Assembly: GCA_033239525.1 (NCBI GenBank)
Contig: BSYO01000005.1
Span: 26,567,341 to 26,631,340, forward strand
Direction: 5' to 3'
DNA: 64,000 bases
From: Nepenthes gracilis
Taxonomy: Eukaryota; Streptophyta; Magnoliopsida; Caryophyllales; Nepenthaceae
Shown piece after piece: positions 1 to 12,418 of this stretch (the stretch's first letter is position 1; every line of letters starts with the position of its first letter). A program made the position numbers and the translations under genes. The notes under the pieces are model-generated. The model had not been told where the DNA came from. It saw nothing but the letters and a program-made list of their open reading frames with translations, and did not search any database.

Positions 1-299
1 TTAAGTCTGATTTTAACTCATTGCTTTAATAAGGTAACTTAGCTTATACTTATAACTAAGCTATTGTTATTGGTCTCATGATAAATGTATAAAATAAGCT
101 TTAACAAATAAATTTAAATCGAGATTTTTAAGTGTATTTTTTTGATGAATAACTTTAGTAATATTAGATAATTGGTACTTTATAAACAACTTAATAGCAT
201 ATTAAAATGTGCATATTTTTAAGAAGAATAATTATTCGTCTCTCGATTTGGGTTGTTTTACGATTTAGAAAACTACTCAATCTTTTGTATCGGGTTAAA

Positions 300-1481
300 T
301 TGGAGCCGATTCGATCCCGCCTTTTTGAATCTAGACCCTACGTAATACAACGAATGAACGAGATATCAAAAAATTGATAGGACTCACTTTCTAATATATC
401 CTCCAATACTCAAATCAAATGTATTTTCAAAAGAATATAAAGAGGTAAGAATGTAAAAAGATATGTTAATACATATAATGGGGATCGAGTGTTTAGGAGC
501 GTCCGATTGAGAGACGGCTTGGATATGCGCCCAACTGAAAGGTAATTTGGAGGTGTGCCTAACTGAAAATCGGATTATAGGTGCGCTCGACTGTGGAGCA
601 TCTTCAGGGTACGCCTGATTGTGGAGCGTCTTCAAGGTGCGCCTGACTGATGGACGACTAGGAGGTATAAAAGGTAGGCCTCCTAGATCGATGATAGGCC
701 CCCTAAATAGAGAAAAGGGCCCTTAGATAAAGGGTAAGCCTCCTGGAAGGCAGGCACGACGCCTGGATAACCAGCCTCTTGGAGTGAGGGTTCTTAGCTC
801 CTGGACGTAAGGCTCTTGGCTCCGGGATAGAGGACTAGATCCTTAAGTAGTGCCTTTTAGACGAATGGCTAGCCTCTTGGATGAAGGAAAGACCTACATT
901 CATGTGAAAGTGGTTGGTTAGAGGAAAAATGGGACCTCGTCTGTCAACGGAGAGGAGGGTGTCCACCGGTCTCTTCTCCATGAGCAAAAATGGCATTCTT
1001 CTCCCTCTCTTCCTCTCTTTTGCTTGTGCGAGCAAGTAGATATTTATAGCGCTTAGACCGCCGGGCACCCAAGTTACTAAAAGGCTATCTACGCGAAATT
1101 ATTTAGTTGTATAGATAATCATTGGTGATTATTAATAGTAGTTTCCTTTTCGATGACGATTATACGATCGAAAGTGCCTGTTATGATAATCGTGGCTAAC
1201 CGAAAGACATCCTTCCTTTTTTGACGTGATCATAGGAGATGTCCGGTATGACAGTTACCATTTATGAAAAGATTGTGCAAATTATCAGGAAATATTTTTG
1301 AAATATTTATCAGACTTGTACTGATAAATTATGATAAGTTTCTTCAGTGTGCGAAAAAAGGGTCATGAACCATCCTAAACGAGCAGTTTATGGTAGGTTG
1401 TTGGATTGGTCCATACCTCGGCAGGCGATCCTAATCGTGGGCCTCAATATCTGAGTCGATTTATGGGTGACAGATTTATCA
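300..1481 (-). mobile_element. LTR-like segment, Tat-type Ty3/gypsy, minus orientation
   Basis: Read on the minus strand, this stretch has LTR layout. It begins near TGATAAATCTGTCACCC, has a TATA box (TATAAATA, plus positions 1041-1048), then a CT-rich leader. It ends with a U5-like motif (gagtattggaggatatatta, plus about 390-410) that resembles the same motif in the other Tat-type LTRs of this window. No gag or pol lies next to it, so it is a solo or truncated LTR. Both ends are approximate and no target duplication was found. ORFs inside it look incidental. Confidence 0.45.
580..663. repeat. Three 28-bp imperfect tandem repeats
   Basis: Three consecutive 28-bp units begin GGTGCGCTCGACTG, GGTACGCCTGATTG and GGTGCGCCTGACTG at 580, 608 and 636. 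More diverged units continue upstream to about 500 and, with a different core, downstream to about 890. They lie between the TATA box and the U5-like end of the minus-strand LTR segment, so they would be transcribed as part of its leader. Confidence 0.7.
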
Positions 1482-2269
1482 AATAAATAAGGCCTTAAAA
1501 CCAAAGAAAATGTGAAAAAAATAAAAAAAATAAAAAATTTCAGCCAAGCAATCCCTCAATTGTTTTTCAAATAAACTCAATGCAAATTTATATAATAAAT
1601 AATTCTAATAATATTGAAAATAAATAATTTTATAAATAACTATTAATAACTTGTTAAAAAAAAAAAAGTATAACGTTAACAAGAATAAATAGACCCTTAA
1701 AACAAAAAGAATGTAAGAAAAAAAATTACAATAAGAAACTTATTTTTAAATTTAGCATTCCCACGAATTTTTTTATTTATTTTTTGTTTTCGCATTTTTC
1801 ACAAGTTCACATGTTAAAAAAAAAAAAAAACAAGTATACGATAGAATAATTAAAATTAATAATTTATTTATTTAATTTATTCTTATTAATTATATTTTAT
1901 TAATAGTTATTAGAAATAAATTCTAAATATATAACCTAAAATTATATTTTTATTCTTCATTTTATTTTGTTTTCAAACATAAAAAACTTTCTCTATTTAT
2001 CTTTTTAAACGTTTTATCACTTTTATTATATATTATAATATTTAAATAATTTGATTTCATTTCATACTTGATCACAATAATAATTTTACTATTTGATTAC
2101 TTTATTAAAAATATAAAATTTATAAATAAATAAATATTTTTTCAAAAAAGGAAATAAAAAGGCCATATCTTTTTTTGTATTTTTTATTTTTTATATTTAA
2201 GAATTATATATTTCAAAGGTAATTATCATTTTACTCATTACCTAACCTAATTACTATTGCTCATCTGTT
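1482..2269. other. AT-rich spacer, nothing recognised
   Basis: This stretch is dominated by A and T runs. I see no sustained reading frame, RNA gene or clear repeat unit in it. Confidence 0.6.
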
Positions 2270-5083
2270 CCCTTCAATTCAAAATCTCACCGCCCGAAAT
2301 GCTTTGGAATTCTTCACTCTGAAGAACTCCAAAAAATCGAAAGCATCTTCTTCACTTTCTTCCACTTCTTTCGGCATCTCTGTTTCGCATTCTTATCTGA
2401 GTTTGCATTCATCTTCTTTGAGAAACCATGTCGCCATCACTTGAGATATATTCTTCTCTATCTCCTCTCCGTTGGTACATTCATCTTCTTTGTTGTCATC
2501 GTCGCTCGTGAAAAATCTCCTTCTTCTTTGTCTTAGCTGCAAAAACTATAAGAAATACGATTTGGTAAGGTTTTTTGGAAGTCAATGAATTTTTCGAAAC
2601 GACTGGCTCTGGCTTGAGTCCCCAAACATTTTTCAGTAAGTTGTTAGAGTCAATTGACTCTGTTGTTCTATATATTCAAGCAATTTATTTTGAAATAAAA
2701 TCTGTTTGCTCAATTAAGAATTGATAGACTTCAAGTATGTTGTTACAAAGAATCAATAGCTATCAACCAATTGTGTGCAATTTTATTATTAGGGAACCTT
2801 GGATCAGTAAATCTGTTGCTGATGTTGAACTTTGATTGGTGAACTCCCGAATTTTGTTGCTGCAGTACATATGCTTTCTATTTTTGTTGATATAAATAGA
2901 GAATATTTGTTTTGTTCTAACTTATTTGTTTTGCTGTTGTGATTATAATCTCTTGTTTTGTTGATAACAAAATTTATTTTGCTCTAATTTGTTGATATAC
3001 AATAATTATTTTGTTGCCGTAAATATACAAAGCATCTTCTTCCAACTTTTTTTGTTCTTATATTTGTGTAGAAATATTTAAAAGTGATCACTTATGTACA
3101 CAAATTGCATGAGCTGTGATTTGTGTTTGTAATTAATGGATCAATTATGCTTGAGTTTATCTAATGAGAAAAAAAGAAGATAGCAGTGGTGTTTATTGTA
3201 TCGACTAATATTTTTTATATTATTTGATAATTCTTATGTAATAAGTGTAATTTCAAATATTGTTTACGGTAGGTCTACAATTAGGAGGCTTTACAAACTT
3301 TATTTTTATATAAAAAAGGATAATATATTAATAAAAATATATACGATAATGATGTTACTTGCATTAATATTATCTAGAATGAGCAAGCAAATATTCTTTA
3401 GGTTGTGTGAAATATTGAAAAATATTGAAAGATTTCATCCATTAAAACACATGTTTATTAATGAGTAAGTGGTAATATTGTTACATATTCTTGTATATCA
3501 TGTCAAAAATAAGATGGTTGCATGTAATATTAAGAGGTCGGGTGAGATTATAAGTAAAATATTTAATAATATATTAAATACAATAATATAAGTGTATTTA
3601 TATAGACAACCAAAATCCATTTATAAAAACTCTACAAATGAGTGATAGAAGTTGTTTTTAGTAGTGCCATTTTCTATATTATTTGATGATTTGTTATGCA
3701 ATTTAGCCATATTGAGCATTCAGTTTGAGTAGTGTTATTTATTAGTGCCATTTATATTAACTAATTCATACAATTTTGTTGGCTTATTTTGAGTGTAATT
3801 TTGATTAGATGAAATCTTGCTATGCTAGAGTAACACACATTTAATTATATTGTTAGATACAATTTTGATTAACATATATTTTGTTTGTTTATTATAAATT
3901 AATATCTAATGTAATATTTTGTTAGATATTTTATCTATTTATATTATAAAATGGAAGTAAATATGACACAAGTTAATAAGGATACTAGAAAGATAATTAA
4001 ACTTTATGAAAATGATACTCTTTTAGTTAGCAATGCTGAGCTATATAACATAGGTATATAATATCGATAACAAATTTAAATTTGGTTATTTATATGAACT
4101 AAGACAAAAATTACCTACTTCATACTTAAAAGTAACTTCATATATTATATCTAAAATAATGATGTTAAAAAAGATTGGAATATTATTTATAATATAATAA
4201 TGGGTATAATATTTTCGGATCTAGATAGGATGATACACACAATATGGTTATTGTAGAAAAAATATGTATATAATGCTTTCATATTGGTCAATTTTATATT
4301 TTATCTATTATTTTTATTATTTATACCTTATCTATAACACATAAATATCTATTTTTTATCGATATAAGGCTACAAGAGAGTTACTGTTTGGTGAAAGAAG
4401 GTGCATGCACAAGTTGTTAAGGATATCATCGTAGAGTTTCAGCAATATGAACTTAAAAACGAGTAATTCAACATGAATAATATTTTAAAAATAGACAATA
4501 AAAATATACGTGGCAATAATGAATCATCTACTAAAAATAAACCATCTATTACCACTATAGTTATAAAGAACTTATCTCAAAGAAAGAAATGAAAGGCTAG
4601 CAAAGATAGGAAAATATTATCCGATTATATTCTTCAAGTTGACGATATATGAAGCACCAATATGAATAGGGTAAGGGACATATTAAGTAAGAGCTTAAAA
4701 ACTAACTTATTGGTTCGGCAAATGGTCAAATAACTATATATTTTATTGGCTAAGATTCAAAAGTTATTCACATGTGAAAGGTATGTAACTCATATAAAAT
4801 ATATATTTAATCTAAGACTTAATATAGACTTATTTAATCTTTCATCTCAGCAACAATTAGATTAAATTAATTAATATTTACATTAAAATATATTGTATGT
4901 AGCTATTAATTATTTTGTTAAAAGAATAATATTTTTAGGGCATACATATGTTGATAAAGTTTGTTTAGTTTTAAAATTACTTAACATACTTATCAAGTAT
5001 TATTTTTTGATTAAAAAGTTAATTTATTTTCAATTTTTGTGTTTAATGCTTTTTTGGCATCCAATGTGTAATACTTTATTCTC
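2270..5083 (+). other. Unassigned stretch with a leader-like start and decayed reading frames
   Basis: From about 2270 to 2575 the plus strand is rich in CTTCTTC, like a plant 5' UTR, and ends at a donor-like gatttg/gtaagg. Downstream, short lysine-, asparagine- and isoleucine-rich fragments (for example around 3950-4050 and 4470-4720) look like broken coding sequence, but I recognise no domain. The layout suggests a decayed transposon or gene; family unknown. Confidence 0.25.
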
Positions 5084-5086
5084 TTA

Positions 5087-5330
5087 GGTCATGTTTGATT
5101 GGAGGGAATAAAGTATGAATAGAATTATTATTATTATTACTATTCACTATTTTTAAATTGTTCATCGTACCATTTTACAAATCAAATAATGAAATATTAA
5201 TTTTTATATTATTTTATATAAATAACTAAATATAAGAATAATAATTTCAATTCTATTCTCATCTTATTCTATTTCCTATAAATAACTATTCTATTCTAAT
5301 ATTATTTTATTTCAATAATCAAACGTACCA
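5087..5330. mobile_element. Tourist-like MITE (about 244 bp)
   Basis: The ends are inverted repeats: GGTCATGTTTGATT on the left and, read from the other strand, GGTACGTTTGATT on the right. TTA lies immediately before the left end (5084-5086) and at 5331-5333, one base past the right repeat. This fits the TTA target duplication of PIF/Harbinger-derived Tourist elements. The interior is AT-rich and non-coding. Confidence 0.55.
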
Positions 5331-5960
5331 TTAATATTAGAGCATTATATTTTGTGTATCTTTGCATTAACTGTGTAATGTTAAAATAAATTTGATGAAG
5401 TAATATTAATGATATCAATTCTATTTTTGTGTACCAGTATTTGATGTAATAATATTATTAATGAAAAAATGCTAATGAAATAATATAAAAAAATTAATAT
5501 TAAAATAATATTTTTTAAATAATTTATGATTTTGAGTCTAAAATTAGCTGAAATTGAGTTGTGAGTCTTATTCCATATAAATAGTGATGGTTGATAAAAA
5601 TATTTGGCAGAGATATTGTAAAATAATCTAGTATATGTTTGAATAATTTTCTTTAAATAAAGATAAAAATATTATTAGATTAAAAAATTATCTTATTTTA
5701 TTGATATTATTATATATTTAATATTAGAAAATTAATTTTTAATTTAATTTTAATTATTTTAAATAATTAATTAAATATAAAAATAATATTTTTAAATTTT
5801 GTTTTATTTTTATACTATTCAATTGTTATAAGCAAATATTGGGTAAGTGAAAATCCTATACCCCTCAGGTCTTCTGCATCTGAACTCGTAGCCTCGACCG
5901 ATTACTCCATCTGCGTCGCTCTTGCATCCCTCTTCACCATTCCCCCATCTCCCTCTCCTC
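5331..5960. other. AT-rich spacer
   Basis: Low-complexity AT sequence. A weak pair of inverted ends (about 5632 and 5840) might mark another MITE, but the match is too poor to call. The last 80 bases are CT-rich and could be the former 5' leader of the SYF1-like pseudogene that follows. Confidence 0.4.
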
Positions 5961-5965
5961 TTGCC

Positions 5966-8900
5966 GCGATTATATTCAAGCGAGGATGATCTTCCCTATG
6001 AAGAAGGGAGCCATAATCTACGAGTGGTTCTTTAAAGCTTTACCCGAAAGCTGCAAGTTGTGGTGCGCTTATGTTAGAGAGAGATTCGAATCTCCCCATC
6101 ACACGTACCCAATACGAAACCCTATGCAACACCTTCGAGGTCGCCCTTGTGGCCATACACAAGATGCCGCGCATTTGACGAGGTGTACCACACTTTAACC
6201 TATCAGAAGCACTTGATTCGGGCTTGTCGAGCATTCGATAGTGCACCCTGCGGTTTGGCAGTCACTAAGCATGACAGACATTTGGGAGCTTTATTTGATG
6301 TAGGCGAGCCAAAAGGTATTAGATTTTGTGTCACTTCCTTGTGGATGCCATAAGAAATAGATCACTGTCATCAAAAAGACGTGCGATGGCGCGTTTGGGC
6401 AAAGATGTCAGGCAAAGATTGTAAGATCCTTGTGTGAGAATCGACTAAAGGTCAGTTGAAGATTATTCGTGCAACAAAAGATGTTAAAAAATTGCACAAT
6501 GGTCATATAAGCATCAGTCAATGACCGGTTGAAGGTTGCAGGGTGGCGCATGATGACACATGCACTGTTTATCTAGAGAAGTGGCGCCGGATACGGCTTG
6601 AGGAAAGCACGTGCATAATTTATCCAGAAATATTGCACCCAAAGGACATTCATGCGCCGTTTGTTAAGAAAAGTTGTACTTAATGCATATTTGATTGATG
6701 CCCGTGCACCATTTTTGAATGAAGCCGCACTTGACACAATTTTTAAGGATCCAAAATCAATTTCTCACACAAAAAGTGTAGTACAAGAGAGAAGAAAAAA
6801 AGAAGTAAAAGAGATTCAATACTCTGTTGATATCTGATTTAGGTTCTATTCTTCGTCAAATTCAGGTATATTATTCTAATATTAGTTTCTATAATATATT
6901 TTTATTTGGTTACTCTTTTTTCTCGATATATTTTCTTTTATAAGTTGTTAGATGTATTGAAGAGGTTTGTATTTAACCATTATTCATTCGAATTTATAGT
7001 GATGGGATTTAGGAGAGAATTATTTATAACTAGTATTATTTATCCTGTAGATTTTCCCCTTAGTCAAGAAGGATTTCCCATGTCATAAATGTTGTGTGTT
7101 GTTATATTCTTTGTGCTCATTAGTTTGGTTGTTAACATTTGACGGGGGATTAGGCTTTGTTTCGCTGCATCGGATTGTGACTGTTTTGACTGAATCCCAA
7201 CAGAAGGATGCCTCAAATGAGACTTTGCTGAGGGTTTAGAAAAAACTCTAGATTCCATTGAACTTTTGGTCGATGATGGCTTTAGTTATGACCAATTATT
7301 TTCTATTAACGAGAAGACTAAGCATAGTCTTTGGCTGGAACTGCGTGATTATTGACATAGCATGCCATAAAAGTCTCGGGGTTGAATGTGGATGCGATTA
7401 GTGGAGGTGCGATTAGGAAGTTTACAGATGAGGTAGGGTGTCTGGACTTCGTTGTCATATTATTATATTAAGAGGAAGTTGCCCAAGAGGGCAACAGACA
7501 TATTTGAGCGGGGAATGTCCAATGTGGCCACCCTTAAGTGTGATTTGTGATGCCTACTTGCTGTTTGAGCGGAGTATGCTGGCATATAAGATGGACAATC
7601 TCAACCCGATTGAGATGGGAGAAGCTGGTGAAGAATTGACAGAGGTAGATATTCTCAAGGACGTGATTTGTCTGTTGAAGTTTGAGACAAAGATTTTACA
7701 GGGGTTTTGGTTGCTTGATGACAATGAAATCAATCTAGGATTTTTGAGTATGTTGGATAGAAAACCAGAGTTGGCAAATCGTGTCCTCCAGAATCCTCAC
7801 AATGTGGAGCAATGGAATAGGAGGGTGAAGTGTTGGGTATTGTGTTACTTCATTGTGAGACACACAACCGTAGAATGTGTGGTTTTCCAATTTGGGAGCC
7901 GTTGGAGTTTTCATACGAGGTTTACGTGATGTTCTATTTTAACGAAAATCTGAGAAGATGTTTTAGGCATTTCACGCAAGTTTTGTTCAAGCAAAGGTTG
8001 GTGTTGGTGAAACACACTTTATGGCCGCATGATGTTTGCATGTCTGTGGAAACAGTGCTATTTTGAGTTGTCTATGCCTGATGAGTGCACGAAGGGCATA
8101 TGTGTGCCTATTGCTGTTATAGGCCATGATATGTTTTTAGAATAAATTAAGAGAGAGAAAGACTCAAAGGGCGCTGTACGAAGAGAAAGAAGAGAGATAA
8201 AAGAAGAATAGGAAGATTTTGATATTCATTTGAAGTCTGTTCGAGTTTTGTTTTTTGCCAAGTTCGAGTATATTATTTTAGCTTAGATTATATGATGTAT
8301 TATCGATTGATTGTTCATTTATGTCATATTTTGCTCTTTTTGGTTATTAGGTGTGTTGAGATTAGTTTTAACTGATTATTTATACAAATTGTTGTGAGGG
8401 ATTCTTGAGAAATATTATTTGTAACTGAACAATTATAGTGGATATTGTTTAGATGTTTATTCCACAGTTTTTCTTTTAATTGAAGGATTTTTTTTATGTT
8501 AAAATTATTGTGTAATTGTTGTAATTTGTGTGCTTGATCACTCATTGTTTGTTATTTTTCAGGTTCAATCAAGAGAAAAGGTGGCTGATATTTACCGGAG
8601 GATTCGAATTTTTTTCCGCTGCACATTGTGTTCAAATCCCAACATGAAGCTCTGAGGGTAAACCGACCAGGCAGATATTGACTTATACTGAGGGTGTTAG
8701 GACAGTTTATCCTGTGAAGGCAATGGGAAAGCCATCAACTTTCAATGTGGATACTTTAGCACCTCTCTCGAAGAGAAAAAAGAATAAGATTAATTGACTT
8801 GCTCTCTACGTTTCATATTGTGTCCAATATTCCTTCTTTAGGATGACCCAAAATGGATATTCCACAGCAATATTGAAGGTAAATTATTTATTTCCAGTGA

Positions 8901-10590
8901 CACCTGACTAAATTTACTTTCATTGTAATTATCAGGAGGAATTAAGTTTTGTGGATGCTGTATTAAATTAGTGGGCTTTAATGTAGAATAATCAAAAGGT
9001 CATAATGTAAATTGTAGCTCCATTTAGCAAATGATGTGCATTACTTAGTCTCCTTTGCATTTTGACTTTTGAATTTTACTAGTCAAAAAAAAAAAAAAGC
9101 ATTTGGACTTTTCTACATGGGAAAGTAAGTTGGGATAGACTGAGGACTGATTCAGCACTTAAATTTGTAATGTGAGTATTAATGCTTTGTGTATTTGGAG
9201 TCTTCTTTGAATGTTTGATAGTTTTGGTATTGTTGAAAGATGAAATGCTTCATACCATCAATGCGTTCAGAAAGGTCAATTACACGCATTTTAGCGGTAC
9301 TTGATGATGATGACTACAATGACGTTCCCTTTGCCCCGTGATGAGGCCACCTTAAATATCAAGTTCCTGCATTACAAAAAATGGATTTATTTTGCTCAAG
9401 TAGACCATTAATACAGAGTTGTTGATATTTAATCTTGAGAGTTCTTTAAGAAGATTACCATAATTTCCTCATGTGACACGATCCATGCAGCAGGAGATAG
9501 GCTGTGTAATGAATTGATGGTCTATCTCCTTCCATGCGATGCTTTCCATGGTTACAATGAATAACTTATGTGTGCAATGATCTCTATGAGGGATTTTTGG
9601 TATTTAAGAGATTCACTGCAAGGGCAACGACAGGTTGGTAGCCCTGGAAGCAATTATTGCCGTCATAATTTGGGCCTTGGTAATAAACTGATCTAGTTTA
9701 AGAGAATGTAGATGTAGTACTTAAATGCGAAATCTCACTTTCGTTTAGCACTTTGGAAAGTGTATAATTTGCTCGTGCTTGTCTGCATTTCACAAGCAGT
9801 GGAAGGATCCTACAACTTTGCATGCACAACTCAGCCAAGTGTCATTCTTCTTGTTGTTGTAACTTGACACTATAAAACACACACACACACACAAAAACAT
9901 AAACGAAGAATATGGGGCTAGTATGTGATGAAAGATTTCTTAGATGATCTAGGTGACCTGGAGTAATCCTGAATGCCTTTATGATGAGGTCTAAGATGTT
10001 GTTCTGCTCTGCCTCTGGTAACCTGTTTTCTTTTCTTTTCACCTCATGTATGCATCTGTGCAAGTTCCTTATTAATTGATTCATCCTCGACATTTATTTG
10101 GTATCTGCCAAATATGTAATGATGCAGATCCTACAATTTTTATTCTTTTGGGCTTTCTTTCCTTCAGGCTCCTGTTGAATGCGTAAAATCCTCTTTCCCT
10201 GGATACATAGCTACAAGAGGATTATGGGTTAGCAAAGAAAGCAATGGAGGTTGAAGATCGAGCTACAAATGCCATCTCAGCATGAGCAGTTGAGCTTGTA
10301 TGAAATGTACATTGCCTGGAGTTCCCCAAAAAAGATGGAAGTTTATGAGCAGGCCATTCCATCTGGCCTTCCCGAGAAGGTTGTGGAGACAATGATCTTA
10401 AAGTATTCTGAGCTCGAGAAGAGCTTGGGGGAGATAGATCGTGCATGTGGAATATCCGTGCGTACTTACCCTGATTTTTAGATTTGTCACCTTAAGTAAG
10501 AGGAGCAGCATGCCAGTGAATATGCCTTTATTAGATAAATGCTTCGAACTAACCTAGGTGTCTCCATGAGCTAGAGCCAGGTATGTTTCC
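5966..10590 (+). pseudogene. SYF1/XAB2-like pre-mRNA splicing factor pseudogene, fragmented
   Basis: Short collinear blocks match the HAT-repeat spliceosome protein SYF1 (XAB2), a member of the Prp19-associated complex, as I recall the family. Block 1 (5966-6305) starts LYSSEDDLPYEE, continues IYEWFFKALPESCKLW and reaches RACRAFDSAPCGLAVTKHDR after frameshifts. Block 2 (about 7290-7830) has SINEKTKHSLWLEL, then KILQGFWLLDDNEINL and RKPELANRVLQNPHNVEQW. Block 3 (8654-8740) reads EGKPTRQILTYTEGVRTVYP. Block 4 (about 10215-10481) reads EDYGLAKKAMEVEDRATNA, then VYEQAIPSGLPEKVVETM and KYSELEKSLGEIDRACGI. A faint C-terminal trace continues to about 10590. The order is that of the intact protein, but stops, frameshifts and gaps of 0.8-1.5 kb rule out a full product. 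Whether the gaps are introns, insertions or deletions cannot be told here. Confidence 0.85.
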
Positions 10591-10599
10591 TTCAGCTTG

Positions 10600-12418
10600 T
10601 CAGCATTTTCTCTGACTGATTATGGCCAAGGAAGTCCCTCTAAAAATCCTCGAATCACATCACATAGTAGTAATCCTTGTAACGGTGGTGATGATATAAT
10701 ATGCGTCGGGCTGTTTGCTAAAGAGAAGTTATTCGTGGGCTAGTTGAATCTGATAATCCTCTGGGATTGTCTGTCATAATGAGGATTATTGGCATGTTTT
10801 ATAGAAAAATCTAAGACAATGTAGTGTTTCCTTTGCTGCTGCTCATCTCCTTAGCTTTAACAATTAATTTCTTTCTCAGAGAGATTTAACAAATTTTGTT
10901 ATTAAGGTTACCTACTTAGCAAGCTAGCCTCACTGTATCAGTCAAAACTGGATCTTAAACTATTGAAACTTTACCCTGAGATCGGAAGAATGAATTTGAA
11001 ATTGAAACTTTGATTCACTGGTTCATCCTAGAATTAGGAACAGTAAATCCTTGAAAATGGCTCAACTTTTTCTAATTTATATTATGAACAATGTTTCTCT
11101 AAAGTTAATAAAAAATTACTTGATATGTTCAAAATGCGTCAATGTCAAAATAAAATTGAAACATGTTGGTGTTTGATATTTTAATCTCCAAACCAGAGGG
11201 TAGGTGCTGTCTATCCAATGAAGAACAAATGGAGTTATTGTGTCAGAGGAAAACTGGTCTCATGATATCAACATGGACCACACAAGCCCATCAAAATATT
11301 AGCTAATTTTTTAAATGTCAGCGAATATATTATAATATATCACTAAAACGATAACACATCATGAGTTTGTTGTGATATTAGCAAATATTAATATTGAGGC
11401 TTCGAGCTTAATATATATCAGTTGATATTTTATTTCGTGTGCACGGAAAATCATAGTCTTTGCTGGTGGTCTGTGTTAAATTCTTATGCATTTATGTCTT
11501 AGATTGCTTCTGTCTACTTCCCCAGAAATCAGTAGAGTTATTACTTGACTTCTTTGAGATTTATGCATTAGTTTGTTTTATATTTGCGAATTTGATCCAT
11601 GTCAGACTTTGGCCATATTTTGGTGCAGTGGTGCCATGATGGACCTCACATCTTGGACGTTATGATAATGTATCGTGAAGAGAGCTCCTATTGTTCAGGG
11701 CCGGTGGTGTTAGTGGGATACTCTTAGGGGATTTTCACAGACCATATTATGAGATTTATATAAAAATAGATAGATAAATGTAACGTAAATTTAGAGAAGA
11801 TCTCCACTGCATTTTTCATTTAAAGCACTGCTGATAAGCTGGCTATGCCTGGCAAGTTTTCTTGGCAAGAATCTGTGGTCCTTGCAAACTGCTTTTGATT
11901 TTAATATTTGCCTTGTTTAGCATGCTTTTGGGTACCTGCACAATAAATACGTACGTATATACGTACGTATGTATGTATGTAATAATCTATGATGTTGCCA
12001 ATAGGAGTAAATATGGTTCTGTTTAGTATATTGCTGTTTGAAATTTTAATCTAAAATTCAAATAAATAGGCCATAATATTAACATAACAATATTTTTAAG
12101 TGCATTTTAAAATAACGTAATAAATAAGGTAAACATGTACTAAAGAAATTAAAAATAACATTTTAACTGAAAAATAGATCATCAATTAAGAAAGATTTTA
12201 ATACCAAATTTAAGCTTGGCTCAGGGTACTTTAATGAGAGCTATGGGGTATTGTTTTTTCTGTAGAATAATATTGCAATAGTAAAATATAATATTTAGCA
12301 AAAATTATTAGACGCAACTTTCTTAAACTTTTTATTATTATTCAAAGTTTCCTAATATCATAGGGATATACTTAAAACAAGATCAAAATTGAAAATAAAT
12401 AAGAACATCCACCAATTT
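10600..12418. other. Spacer, no gene recognised
   Basis: Stop-rich sequence without a recognisable protein or RNA. It contains a 24-bp perfect palindrome of ACGT/TA units at 11947-11970, followed by a GTAT repeat to about 11980. Confidence 0.5.

Noticed and set aside
9880..9893. (CA)n tract and the overlapping minus ORF
   Set aside because: Simple repeat; the ORF has no conserved content.
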